Origin: an uncultured Candidatus Melainabacteria bacterium
GTDB taxonomy: Bacteria > Cyanobacteriota > Vampirovibrionia > Gastranaerophilales > Gastranaerophilaceae
NCBI GenBank assembly: GCA_934728585.1
Contig: CAKVDZ010000008.1
Coordinates: 16,888-80,887, forward strand
Reading direction: 5' to 3'
Length of the DNA: 64,000 nt
The notes beneath the pieces are model-generated. The model had not been told where the DNA came from. It ran no database searches and was given only the letters and a program-made list of their open reading frames with translations. Made by a program: the position numbers and the translations under genes. Shown in pieces: positions 16,855 through 25,442 of this stretch (positions are counted from its first letter, which is position 1; the number at the start of each line of letters is the position of its first letter).

Positions 16855-17247
16855 ATGATTTTAGAACTTTTACAAAACTTATTTTCATGCGAACAAAAAT
16901 GCCAACATACTCGCGTTAGCTTAGACAAAGATTTCAGCTATTGCCCTGATTGCGGAGCGTTAATCGAAAATCAATGGTATATCGTAAGATGTGCTTGTTG
17001 TGGAATTAAAGAAAAAGCTATTGTAAAAAACGGCAAAATCGTTCCTGTTGAACATTTCTGTCACAATTGTGGTAGCGAAGAATATATTGTTGAAAAACTT
17101 GATACAATTGATTTTATCAACATCAATTATGCAGCACTAATTCAAAAAGAAACAGAACACAGAACTGAACGTAAAGTTACACAATGTTGGGTTGATTCTA
17201 CAAAAAGAACAGTTGAGCAACCATTATTGCTACCAGTATTCCAATAA
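16855..17247 (+). CDS. Small zinc-ribbon protein
   Basis: A 130-residue protein with two or three treble-clef style metal sites: C12/C16/H18 with C30/C33 (CEQKC, YCPDC) and C46-C49 (CACC) with C69/C72 (FCHNC). These suggest two bound zinc ions. The tail from 85 to 130 is polar. The gene has Shine-Dalgarno GAGGT. Its last 50 bases overlap, tail to tail, the end of spmB on the other strand. No family beyond a zinc ribbon is recognised; nucleic-acid or protein binding is likely. Confidence 0.65.
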   Translation: MILELLQNLFSCEQKCQHTRVSLDKDFSYCPDCGALIENQWYIVRCACCGIKEKAIVKNGKIVPVEHFCHNCGSEEYIVEKLDTIDFININYAALIQKETEHRTERKVTQCWVDSTKRTVEQPLLLPVFQ

Positions 17248-17737
17248 TATCGGCTAAAATACCAGTTAACAGCGCATATCTAACTTTTTTAATTCCAACT
17301 GAGCCGAAATATACTGCCAAAACATAAAAAGTTGTTTCTGAACTACCAACAATAATTGCAGATAACTTTGTTGCATACGCATCAGGTCCAAAATTATTTG
17401 CAATATCAGAAAAAATACCCAACGCCGCAGAACCTGACAATGAACGTACAATCATTAACGGTAATACTTCAGCTGGAATAGAAAAATGATTTAAAATTCC
17501 AGAAAAAAGATTACCACATAAATCAATAAAACCAGATGCTCTAAGCATAGATATCGACACTAAAATTGCAACCAAATATGGAATAATATTTACAGCAACC
17601 TTAAAACCGTCCTTTGCACCATCTGTAAAAACTTCATAAACAGGAACTTTTTTTATCATGCCAGTCGTCAAAATCGTTATCAAAATCACTGGTAAAATCC
17701 ACAAAGAAAGCGTATTCATAACTGATTGAAAGGTCAT
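17198..17737 (-). CDS. spmB: SpmB-type nucleoside-recognition (Gate) membrane protein
   Basis: Start set at the ATG 17737, which overlaps the spmA stop as TAATG and has GGAGG eight bases upstream; a longer TTG start is less likely. The 179 residues contain about five hydrophobic helices and the Gate-domain motifs MIVRSLSGSAALGIF and VGSSETTFYVLAVYFGS. In Bacillus, SpmA/SpmB affect spore-core dehydration, but the pair is common in non-sporulating bacteria, where its transport role is unresolved. It is co-transcribed with spmA. Confidence 0.85.
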   Translation of the reverse strand: MTFQSVMNTLSLWILPVILITILTTGMIKKVPVYEVFTDGAKDGFKVAVNIIPYLVAILVSISMLRASGFIDLCGNLFSGILNHFSIPAEVLPLMIVRSLSGSAALGIFSDIANNFGPDAYATKLSAIIVGSSETTFYVLAVYFGSVGIKKVRYALLTGILADIIGILVAIMVAQLFFL

Positions 17738-18318
17738 TATTGCGCCCTCCAAATATATTGGAAAATCTTAGCAATAACAACAGCAGAAACAAATGCCACA
17801 CCCGTTACTATTAGAGTTGGAAGAATAATTTCAGTTGGATTTTTATACCCAATTCCAACAAGAACTGCAATTACTGTCGCAGGAATTATCTGAAATCCAG
17901 CTGTATTCATAGCCAAAAACATACACATAGCATTTGACGCACTGTCTTTATCTTTATTAATTTCTTGTAATTCCTCCATAGCTTTTAAACCGATTGGAGT
18001 TGCCGCATTAGTCAAGCCTAAAGCGTTTGCTGAAAAACTCATTGTAATATCTCCAACGGCCTTATTATCTTGAGGAACTTCATCAAACAACCATTTTGTA
18101 ATAGGTTTTATTAGTTTTGTTATAAAATCAACGATTCCAGAGGCCTCTGCGACTTTCATAATTCCAAGCCAAAATGCCATTATACCAATTAGAGAAAATG
18201 CAACTTTTACCGACAAATCAGCACCTGTTAAAATAGCATTAACAACCTCTTGCAAGCGTCCCTCTACGACTGCTGTTATTAGAGATATTAAAATTAATAA
18301 GTAAAATACCCAATTCAT
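17737..18318 (-). CDS. spmA: SpmA-type nucleoside-recognition (Gate) membrane protein
   Basis: Start set at ATG 18318 (MNWVFYLLILISL). The longer frame begins at 18354, where the -35 box lies. The 193 residues form about five membrane helices with the Gate-family sequence SANALGLTNAATPIGLKAMEEL and MFLAMNTAGFQIIPATVIA. SpmA and SpmB presumably form one membrane complex. A promoter TTGGAA-17-TTTAAT is placed so that the mRNA starts one base before the ATG. Confidence 0.85.
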   Translation of the reverse strand: MNWVFYLLILISLITAVVEGRLQEVVNAILTGADLSVKVAFSLIGIMAFWLGIMKVAEASGIVDFITKLIKPITKWLFDEVPQDNKAVGDITMSFSANALGLTNAATPIGLKAMEELQEINKDKDSASNAMCMFLAMNTAGFQIIPATVIAVLVGIGYKNPTEIILPTLIVTGVAFVSAVVIAKIFQYIWRAQ

Positions 18319-18325
18319 ACTTATT

Positions 18326-18354
18326 ATTAAATCATTATGTATAACAAATTCCAA
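18326..18354 (-). promoter_or_regulatory. Promoter of spmAB, probably leaderless
   Basis: TTGGAA (18349-18354), 17-base spacer, TTTAAT (18326-18331) on the minus strand, seven bases before the spmA ATG. It lies within the 43 bases between spmA and the divergent regulator gene. Confidence 0.45.
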
Positions 18355-18361
18355 AAACTTA

Positions 18362-19372
18362 ATGAAACGTAAAAAAGTTGTAGAAATAGAAAAAGTTGAT
18401 ATACTTAAAAATAAAGAAAGAATTGGAATTATGTTAAACTCATTAAAACTTGAAGAAATTAGACCAGAATTAATAAATCTTACTGGTGTAAGACTTTTAG
18501 TATTATTTTCGCTGTTATTAGACTCACCTAAAACAGCAGAAGAAATTAGTGACTATTTTGAAAAGAATAATTATCCAAAAAGTATTTTTTCAATTGATAC
18601 ACTTAGAAACGATATGAATGCCTTACGTTCTGCAGGTTGTAAAATTTCACGTGCTGACAAATCCAACAATTTCCAATATAAATTGCTTTCTCACCCGTTT
18701 GAAATGACTATCAATATGGCATTAGCAAAATCTTTTGAAAAACTTTATAACAATATTTACGATAGACTTTCAATCCAACAACTTATTTTGATTGAAAATC
18801 TATTTGAAAATATTTCAAAATATACTTTAGATATAGAAACGGCAGAATACTTAAATGGTATATCCTTATTAAAAAGATTAAATAAGACTATTTTAAAAGA
18901 TTTAATAAAAGCAAAAAATTGTAGAAATAAAATATCTTTTGTCTACAATGCACCTAATTCAGGCAAACAAGAACTTGAGTTTTACATAACTAATTTTGAA
19001 TTTAGAAGCAAAAAACTATATATTAATGGATATTGTCCAACATTTAAGGACAATTCGTTCCTTTTAGTTTCAAAAATCGTATCACCAATCACTTTCCATT
19101 TAGAGAAAGGATTAATCGAAGATTTAACAAAAACAGTCGTATTAGAGCTAAAAAATGCTTCATTTTTAAATTATCAACAAAATGAAAATGAAAAAGTTAT
19201 TAAAAAAAATAGTAATTCCATAAAAATAGAATATAAAAGCGACAATGAATTTAAACTACTCCAAAAGATTTTAGCTTATGGACCAGATTGCACTGTCCTT
19301 TCGCCAATCGACTTAAAACAAACAATTAAAGAAAAATTAAAGACCATGTTAGAGGTATATAAAAATGACTAA
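18362..19372 (+). CDS. HTH/WYL-like transcriptional regulator 1
   Basis: A 336-residue protein. Residues 30-115 look like a winged HTH of the type heading WYL regulators (VRLLVLFSLLLDSPKTAEEI, then STFSIDTLRNDMNALRSAGC-like spacing). A middle helical segment (120-180) follows, then a beta-rich part (from about 200) with FYITNFEFRSKKLYINGYC, reminiscent of WYL. The last 40 residues resemble a WYL C-terminal extension. It is divergent from spmAB and overlaps its downstream paralogue by eight bases. A ligand-responsive DNA-binding role is inferred. No exact WYL triplet is visible. Confidence 0.55.
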   Translation: MKRKKVVEIEKVDILKNKERIGIMLNSLKLEEIRPELINLTGVRLLVLFSLLLDSPKTAEEISDYFEKNNYPKSIFSIDTLRNDMNALRSAGCKISRADKSNNFQYKLLSHPFEMTINMALAKSFEKLYNNIYDRLSIQQLILIENLFENISKYTLDIETAEYLNGISLLKRLNKTILKDLIKAKNCRNKISFVYNAPNSGKQELEFYITNFEFRSKKLYINGYCPTFKDNSFLLVSKIVSPITFHLEKGLIEDLTKTVVLELKNASFLNYQQNENEKVIKKNSNSIKIEYKSDNEFKLLQKILAYGPDCTVLSPIDLKQTIKEKLKTMLEVYKND

Positions 19373-20282
19373 ATATACAAATGATAATACATCATATGCC
19401 GCATACAGGGTATTTGAAACGCTAAAATTTTTGATTGATCAACCAGCAACAGTTGAAGATATTATTAATCACCTTGAATCACTTGAAATGTGTGGTGATA
19501 AAAATTACTCTAAGGCAGTTGTATATAAATATTTGACGACTCTTAAATTTGCAGGTATTACACTATCAAGACATAAATGCAAATATGAAGTTCAAAATTT
19601 GCCATTTAAAATTAATTTAACAGAAGATAATTTAAAAGCGCTATCAATATTAAATGAAGTTATTAACGCAACTCCAGAAAAAAATCTTTCTGAAACAATA
19701 AAACAATTCTTTTATCAGCTAAAAATGCGCTATGCACTACAAAACAAGCAAGATACTGAAACTTGTGAAATAAAAAACATCATTGAAAAACCATCACAAG
19801 AACAGAAAAAAGAGATTAAAGAATATGAAAAGTATTGTGAAGATGGACTTCGTCTAAAAGTTTCTTACATAGACATCTGTGGAAATGAAGTTACATCTAC
19901 ATACGAACCAATTGAAGCATATTACACAAAAAATCAAGTAAAATTACTTTGCTACTGCACAAATCCAAGCGGATTTATAGAGTTTACTTCAACTCAAATT
20001 AAAGCAATTGAACAAACACCATTAAAATGTTCAAACCATTTCTTCTCTAGCACAACAGCATTTAAATTAAAAGGCAAACTTGCTAAACGATATACTTTAA
20101 GAAATGAAGAACATATATTAAGCGAAAACAATGGCGAAATAACTGTTATCAATCAAAAGGAGCCTAAAAATCTACTATTTGCAAGACTTATGAGATATGG
20201 TGAAAATTGCGAAGTTATTTCATCAAAGCAAGATAGAAGAAATATGAAAAGCTTAATCAAAAATACATTATCAAACTATTAA
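19365..20282 (+). CDS. HTH/WYL-like transcriptional regulator 2
   Basis: A 305-residue paralogue of the preceding protein. The N-terminal winged HTH (YRVFETLKFLIDQPATVEDI, then VVYKYLTTLKFAGI) is followed by a WYL-like beta domain (LRLKVSYIDICGNEVTSTYE, IEAYYTKNQVKLLCYC). Both end in a similar sequence, with MRYGENCEVIS here and AYGPDCTVLS in the partner, and a final helical stretch. Such twins often act as heterodimers, as PafB/PafC do, but that is analogy only. Co-transcription is certain from the eight-base overlap. The regulated genes are unknown; spmAB is the nearest candidate. Confidence 0.55.
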   Translation: MTKYTNDNTSYAAYRVFETLKFLIDQPATVEDIINHLESLEMCGDKNYSKAVVYKYLTTLKFAGITLSRHKCKYEVQNLPFKINLTEDNLKALSILNEVINATPEKNLSETIKQFFYQLKMRYALQNKQDTETCEIKNIIEKPSQEQKKEIKEYEKYCEDGLRLKVSYIDICGNEVTSTYEPIEAYYTKNQVKLLCYCTNPSGFIEFTSTQIKAIEQTPLKCSNHFFSSTTAFKLKGKLAKRYTLRNEEHILSENNGEITVINQKEPKNLLFARLMRYGENCEVISSKQDRRNMKSLIKNTLSNY

Positions 20283-20348
20283 GGACTTGATTTTATAATA
20301 ATTTGATGATAAATTATTACTACGAAGAATTTACAAAAAAGTAAATTT

Positions 20349-20420
<72 letters not shown>

Positions 20421-20515
20421 TTTTTTTATGCAAATTTTAAGTAATAAAAGTAAAAAGCAAGATTTACGTATAAGTTATAAACCATGACACAAAGATACTA
20501 CAATTTATACAGAAC

Positions 20516-20543
20516 GGCTCGGACTTGTGTACAAGTCCGAGCC
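20516..20543 (-). terminator. Strong hairpin after the hydrogenase operon
   Basis: A 12- to 13-bp GC-rich stem (20516-20528 with 20531-20543), 25 bases past the hydrogenase stop. There is no clear T-run, so it may stabilise an RNA 3' end rather than terminate. Confidence 0.5.
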
Positions 20544-20568
20544 TATATTTAAGACCATTAGGGTAAAC

Positions 20569-22023
20569 CTAAATCTTTTTAATATCTTCTGATTTTGATG
20601 ATAATTCATCTATTAATTTTTTAGCTATACGTTGATTGTTCATAGTTGCGTTACCAGCGATACAACCACCATCACAGCACATAACTTCAACTAAGTTACA
20701 GCCATCACAGCATTGACCGTCTTTTGCGAATTTTTTCAATTCACGAATTGAGTCCTTGTTCAAGCCACTGATTACGTGTGGTTTAACAGAATCTTCATCT
20801 TTTAAAGATTTTTTAACTGATTCAGCAACTCCACCTGATGCACCAAAGTTTCTGGCTTGTTTTGAACTTTCTTTATCAAAAGCTGTTTCTTCACAGTTTA
20901 AGATTTCAACTTTTTTAGCAATAAATAATGCACCAAGTTCCTCAAAGCTCATTACATAGTTTACGTTGTCATTTTCAAATCCCTCTGTACGTTTTGCAAC
21001 ACAAGGACTAATAAAGACAGTAACCGCATCTGGCATTTGTTTTTTTACCAATTCAGCAGTGTAGTAAAGTGGTGTTTTTGTATCTGAAACAAATGGTTTA
21101 ATTTCTGGAAGATGTTTTTTAACAAGTTGGTTATAACCTGCACAACAAGAAGTTGTCATAAACTTGTCACCTTTTTCCATTCTTTCCATAAATTCTTTTG
21201 CTTCTGTACTTGCAGTAATATCTGCACCTTGAGCAACTTCATAAACATCACTAAAACCAGCTTGAATCATAGCTGTTTTCAATTGGTAAACATTTCCTGG
21301 AAATTGACCAACGATAGATGGAGCAATCATTGCAACAACTTTCTTACCGCCTTTGATACATTTTAAGATATCAATTAATTGACTTTTTTCGTGAACAGCA
21401 CCAAATGGGCAAGCAGCGATACAACGACCACAACTTATACATTTGTCAAAATCAATACTTGCAAAGCCTGTTTCGTCTTTTTGAATTGCGCCTACAGGGC
21501 AAGCTTCTTCGCAAGGAACTGTTGTTTTAACAATTGCGCTATATGGACAAGCACTCATACACATTTTACATTTTTTACATTTTGTTTCATCAATATGAGA
21601 TTTGCCGTCTACAATTGAAATTGCACCAAATTTACAAGTGCTTTGGCAAGGTCTTGCGACACAACCTTGACACAAATCTGTAACGTGAATTTGACTTGTT
21701 ACGCAACCTTTGCAAGCTGCTTGTAATACTGTTAAATTTCTGTTATCGATTTCTGTTCTTTCGTTAGCACGTTTTGCATAAGTTGCAAGAGAAGTTCTTT
21801 CATCGTCTTCTTCAATTGGAAATCCCAAACCTGCAATAGCTCTATCTTTTAAGATAGCTCTTTCTTTGTAAATACAGCATCTGTAAGGAACTTCAGCTCC
21901 TTTTGGACGCATATCATAAGGGATTAATCTAGTATTTTCCTCAAAATCATCTGAGAAAAATGCTTTAATCAATCTTACTAAAATTTCTTTTTTTAAGTGA
22001 ATTGCTTGACTGTTATTATTCAT
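20569..22023 (-). CDS. [FeFe]-hydrogenase, group B-like
   Basis: A 484-residue iron-only hydrogenase. Residues 100-210 hold ferredoxin-type clusters (CQGCVARPCQSTC, CKKCKMCMSACP, CISCGRCIAACP). The H-cluster domain shows L1 TSCCAG (291-296), L2 SPCVAKRTE (339-347) and L3 EVMCCDGGC (446-454). All expected ligand cysteines are present, and both Cys of TSCC are kept, so catalysis is plausible. L1 lacks the usual P-x-W, and L2 has Ser for Met, as in the poorly studied group B. It probably evolves or oxidises H2 with ferredoxin. It is the last gene of the rex operon. The HydEFG maturases are not in the window. Confidence 0.85.
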   Translation of the reverse strand: MNNNSQAIHLKKEILVRLIKAFFSDDFEENTRLIPYDMRPKGAEVPYRCCIYKERAILKDRAIAGLGFPIEEDDERTSLATYAKRANERTEIDNRNLTVLQAACKGCVTSQIHVTDLCQGCVARPCQSTCKFGAISIVDGKSHIDETKCKKCKMCMSACPYSAIVKTTVPCEEACPVGAIQKDETGFASIDFDKCISCGRCIAACPFGAVHEKSQLIDILKCIKGGKKVVAMIAPSIVGQFPGNVYQLKTAMIQAGFSDVYEVAQGADITASTEAKEFMERMEKGDKFMTTSCCAGYNQLVKKHLPEIKPFVSDTKTPLYYTAELVKKQMPDAVTVFISPCVAKRTEGFENDNVNYVMSFEELGALFIAKKVEILNCEETAFDKESSKQARNFGASGGVAESVKKSLKDEDSVKPHVISGLNKDSIRELKKFAKDGQCCDGCNLVEVMCCDGGCIAGNATMNNQRIAKKLIDELSSKSEDIKKI

Positions 22024-22056
22024 AATTCCATTCTTTCTTCCAAACTGTAATACCTA

Positions 22057-22320
22057 CTATTTTGTTGTAGCCAATCTATCTTCAATAGCTGCTAAAACTT
22101 TTTCTACTGTTGCTTCTGCGACAACAAGGTTATCAACTTGCACATAAGGAGCTTTTGAATATTCATCATTAATTGAACATTGTCCTAAGCAAGTAATACC
22201 AGAAACTTCCACTTTGTCACCATATTTTCTTGGTACGATGTCAATTAGTTCTTGCAAATTTGAACCGCCCATAACAAAGCACGTTGTACCTAAGCATACT
22301 TTTACATTAATTTTCGCCAT
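22057..22320 (-). CDS. [2Fe-2S] thioredoxin-like ferredoxin, hydrogenase-linked
   Basis: An 87-residue NuoE-C-terminal-like protein with cysteines C9, C14, C44 and C48 (VCLGTTC and TCLGQC), the four ligands of a thioredoxin-fold [2Fe-2S] cluster. Such proteins shuttle electrons between NAD(P)H-linked partners and hydrogenases. It lies between the phosphatase and the hydrogenase genes, 33 bases upstream of the latter. Shine-Dalgarno TGAGGT precedes the ATG. Its sister is at 25203-25439. Confidence 0.85.
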   Translation of the reverse strand: MAKINVKVCLGTTCFVMGGSNLQELIDIVPRKYGDKVEVSGITCLGQCSINDEYSKAPYVQVDNLVVAEATVEKVLAAIEDRLATTK

Positions 22321-22327
22321 TTTTACC

Positions 22328-23485
22328 TCACATATATTGTATAGTTACTTTTTTAAAATATTTTTGTTCTAAAACATCAGCCATCTTTTTGATAACGTTT
22401 TTCCTAATTTCAATTTCAATTGGTAAATTAGGATCATAATGAGCCTGATTTAATTTTGCTCCAACCATAAAGGTTATACAATCAGAGTTTAACATAAATT
22501 TAGACAAATCTCCAGCCGCATCGTCATTAAAATTTCCACTTTCTAGATATTCTAGTGTCCTTGTTAAAGTTAAAATTCCCTCTGTTACTAAATCTATGCC
22601 GTCCATATAAGAAATTGCAGGTAATTTTCCTACATTCAAGGTCAAGTTTGTACGAATTGGAATACCAAATTCTCTAGATACTAAATTTGCTGTAGTACCA
22701 CCACAAATAGCTTTTTTACCATCAAATTCCATTAATGCTTTGGCATAGAAATTATCTTTTGATTGGTGATAAGGAGGCCCCGTAAACACCACTGCATTTC
22801 TTGGATTTCTGTAATATACACACATCGCAGAAACATCGTCTTTTGGTAAATTATCGGGTTCTTTTCTTATCGCCTGCAAAACTATTTGTTCAGATAAGTC
22901 ATGACTGGAAATATCAGGTCGAGCCTTTAGTTCTTTCTTGATAATTTCAATCAAACCCTCTCTGCGTAAGCCTAATTTTAAATCTTTTGTGCCTAATGCA
23001 GACTGTGTTACACCGTCTGAACAGAAAATCAATCTATCATTAACCTGCAATTTAATATGATAGATATGCATTTTACGATTTGGAAAAGTTTTTGATTGCA
23101 ATACTTCAAACTCTGGCTCTAAGACCTCACCATTTCTAATCCATAAAAATTGAGGATTTCCTTCTTCTACAATCTTAGCATAACCGTTTTCATCACAGTC
23201 TAAAGCCGAAAAAGTAGAGTAACTTATCTTGCGAATTTGGCATACTGGCAACGAATTTAAAATAATTTCGCAAGCCTTTTTGATACTTGTACCCGCTTCA
23301 ATAAATTTTAACAACATTGTAGCTGTCATACAAGCCAAAATATTAGCTTTTATGCCACTTCCTAAACCGTCAGAAAGCACTGCTAGCAATTTTCCTGACT
23401 CTGGATAACGTTTTGAGGTAAAATAATCCCCATAAGCGTTTTGATTGTATTTTTTTCTTTGAGTACAATCAATATCAATGAACAT
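22328..23485 (-). CDS. SpoIIE/PP2C-type protein phosphatase
   Basis: A 385-residue PPM-family phosphatase. Metal-binding motifs are AVLSDGLGSGIKANILA near residue 35, LIFCSDGVTQ near 150 and DDVSAMCVYY near 215. A C-terminal domain (about 225-370), beginning NAVVFTGPPY with GGTTANLVSREFG, is shared with hydrogenase-linked family members. It lacks sensor or membrane parts, so it is cytoplasmic. Its ATG overlaps the stop of the sensory hydrogenase gene (last base 23485), which suggests that hydrogenase state controls dephosphorylation of an unknown Ser/Thr phosphoprotein. SpoIIE homology does not imply sporulation. Confidence 0.8.
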   Translation of the reverse strand: MFIDIDCTQRKKYNQNAYGDYFTSKRYPESGKLLAVLSDGLGSGIKANILACMTATMLLKFIEAGTSIKKACEIILNSLPVCQIRKISYSTFSALDCDENGYAKIVEEGNPQFLWIRNGEVLEPEFEVLQSKTFPNRKMHIYHIKLQVNDRLIFCSDGVTQSALGTKDLKLGLRREGLIEIIKKELKARPDISSHDLSEQIVLQAIRKEPDNLPKDDVSAMCVYYRNPRNAVVFTGPPYHQSKDNFYAKALMEFDGKKAICGGTTANLVSREFGIPIRTNLTLNVGKLPAISYMDGIDLVTEGILTLTRTLEYLESGNFNDDAAGDLSKFMLNSDCITFMVGAKLNQAHYDPNLPIEIEIRKNVIKKMADVLEQKYFKKVTIQYM

Positions 23486-25203
23486 TATTCTTCGTCCTCA
23501 TCATCATTTGAATAATCCTGAGCAATAGAACTTAAAAGGACTTCCGTTTCTACCATGTGTTCGCCCAACAAACACGCAATTTCTTGAACTTTGGCAATAT
23601 TTTTTGTAATAACCTCTTTTGCTTTTTCTGCAATTTTTTCTCTGTCAATTTCAGCCTTTGTAACATCAGTTATAATTGCACCGACAATTTCACCATCTTC
23701 AATCGTAAACGCACTTATATCGTACAATTTATTTTTAACTTGGTAGTGTGATTTATGAATATCTCCACCTGAAATTAACAATTGTTGGAATAAATCACTG
23801 AATGTTATAATTCTATCTAAAGACGCTCCAGAAAGTCCCTCTTTTCTTGATGAAAAGATTTCGTACATATCACCGCAGAACATTTTCATAAACGCGTCAT
23901 TTGCTTCAACAACGTTTAAATCCTTGTCTACCATAACCATAGCAGATGGCATACATCTTAACATCGCAGCAGCTTTTCGCATCGCAATTTTTCTCATGTA
24001 AGAAGCGCACATTGACGGTTCTGCATCACCTTTTATAAGAGCTTTTGCCATATCTCTACAAGTTGAATACCCACAACCGCCACAGTTTAATTCGTCTTCT
24101 GGTGTATGTTTACCAATTTTTTTCAAAACCTCTGTTATTTGAGCAAAACTTACATCATCGTCTTTTATTGGATTTTCTTCATATTTTTCTTCAAATACAA
24201 CTTCTGCAACTTTTGGAACATTTTCTCTATATTTAACTTTTGATAAAATATCTGAAACAACTGCAATTCCAGCCTTGTTTGTAGAAGCGCAAGGACCGTT
24301 TACACAACCAGATTCACAAGATAAAGCTTCAACAAAAACTTTTTTATCCAAATTATCAACATCAAGCCCGTCTAAAGCCCTGTCAAAAGAATCTAAACCA
24401 CTTAAACTTACAAGTGATACATCGTCATTAATCCCAACTTTTTTTAATGTTTCGTTCATACCATCTTCAATTGGGTACAAAGCACCCTCATTAGCTGTTT
24501 CTGGGACAAAAACATCACTTTGTTTAACATCTAACTCACTAACATTTATAAATTCATCATTTATCCAAAAATTTAGCTCATCAAAAGTTAAAGAAGCATC
24601 TAAATATTCAGGGTGTCTATCAGCTTCATTTTTCTTACCTATGCAAGGACCAATAAAAACAACACTTATATTATTTCCATATTTTTCTTTTAGCATTTTT
24701 GCGTGAGTAAGCGCTGGAGAACCAACATTTACAATATTTTTTGCAAATTGAGGTTTATATTTTCTGATATAGTCAACAATTACTGGGCAAGCACTTGAAA
24801 TATACAAGCCATTATCCGAATTGTTTAAAATTTCTGCACATTTTATAGAAACTTGTTGAGCCCCTAAAGCAGTTTCACTTACTGCATAAAATCCTAGTTT
24901 TTTTAACACAGCAATCATTTGCTCTGCTGATAAGTCATAAATACCAGACCAACTAGGAGCTAATGAAACATATACTTGCTTTTGTGCAATCATTAAGGTT
25001 TTAACTTTTTCAATATCATTTCTAACCTTTTTTGCTCCAGACGGACAAACTTTAACACAGTGACCGCACGCGATACATTTGTCATTTATAACTGAAGCAC
25101 TACCATCTTGTACTTTGATAGCCTTAATGTGACACTCTCTAACACACTTATAGCAGTCGTGACATTCGTTTTTTAAAGTATAGACAGGATAAACTTTGCT
25201 CAT
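23485..25203 (-). CDS. Sensory [FeFe]-hydrogenase with PAS domain (HydS-like)
   Basis: A 572-residue multidomain protein. Two ferredoxin clusters (14-55: CHDCYKCVREC, CIACGHCVKVC) are followed by an H-cluster domain with L1 SSACP (C139), L2 GPCIGKKNE (C187) and L3 ALSCESGC (C296, C300). A [4Fe-4S] module follows (C374, C377, C382, C399; CGGCGYSTC), then a PAS domain (about 410-520) and a helical tail. The proton-channel Cys of TSCCP is Ala here, as in the characterised Thermotoga maritima HydS, implying slow catalysis and a sensor role. It overlaps its phosphatase partner by one base. Confidence 0.85.
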   Translation of the reverse strand: MSKVYPVYTLKNECHDCYKCVRECHIKAIKVQDGSASVINDKCIACGHCVKVCPSGAKKVRNDIEKVKTLMIAQKQVYVSLAPSWSGIYDLSAEQMIAVLKKLGFYAVSETALGAQQVSIKCAEILNNSDNGLYISSACPVIVDYIRKYKPQFAKNIVNVGSPALTHAKMLKEKYGNNISVVFIGPCIGKKNEADRHPEYLDASLTFDELNFWINDEFINVSELDVKQSDVFVPETANEGALYPIEDGMNETLKKVGINDDVSLVSLSGLDSFDRALDGLDVDNLDKKVFVEALSCESGCVNGPCASTNKAGIAVVSDILSKVKYRENVPKVAEVVFEEKYEENPIKDDDVSFAQITEVLKKIGKHTPEDELNCGGCGYSTCRDMAKALIKGDAEPSMCASYMRKIAMRKAAAMLRCMPSAMVMVDKDLNVVEANDAFMKMFCGDMYEIFSSRKEGLSGASLDRIITFSDLFQQLLISGGDIHKSHYQVKNKLYDISAFTIEDGEIVGAIITDVTKAEIDREKIAEKAKEVITKNIAKVQEIACLLGEHMVETEVLLSSIAQDYSNDDEDEE

Positions 25204-25439
25204 TATAAAAGACCTTCCATTAAGGATTTCAACTTATCTTTATCAACATTTGTGTATTGCTTTCCGTCAATAAAAATGTTAGGACCATCAGCACAATATC
25301 CCTCGCATCTTGACCCTACTAATTCTATTTTAGCAGCTAGCCCGTTTTCTTTCACATAGTTTTCAATAAATTCAATATTTTCTGCGTTTCCTCTTGCAAA
25401 ACAGGCACTGCCCATACAAACTTTAATTTCTACAGTCAT
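25203..25439 (-). CDS. [2Fe-2S] thioredoxin-like ferredoxin
   Basis: A 78-residue protein with ligands C8, C13, C45 and C49 (VCMGSAC and RCEGYC). It is a paralogue of the ferredoxin at 22057-22320. The stop overlaps the start of the sensory hydrogenase, and it begins three bases after the rex stop, so the three are one operon. It probably passes electrons to or from the sensor. Confidence 0.85.
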   Translation of the reverse strand: MTVEIKVCMGSACFARGNAENIEFIENYVKENGLAAKIELVGSRCEGYCADGPNIFIDGKQYTNVDKDKLKSLMEGLL

Positions 25440-25442
25440 TTG

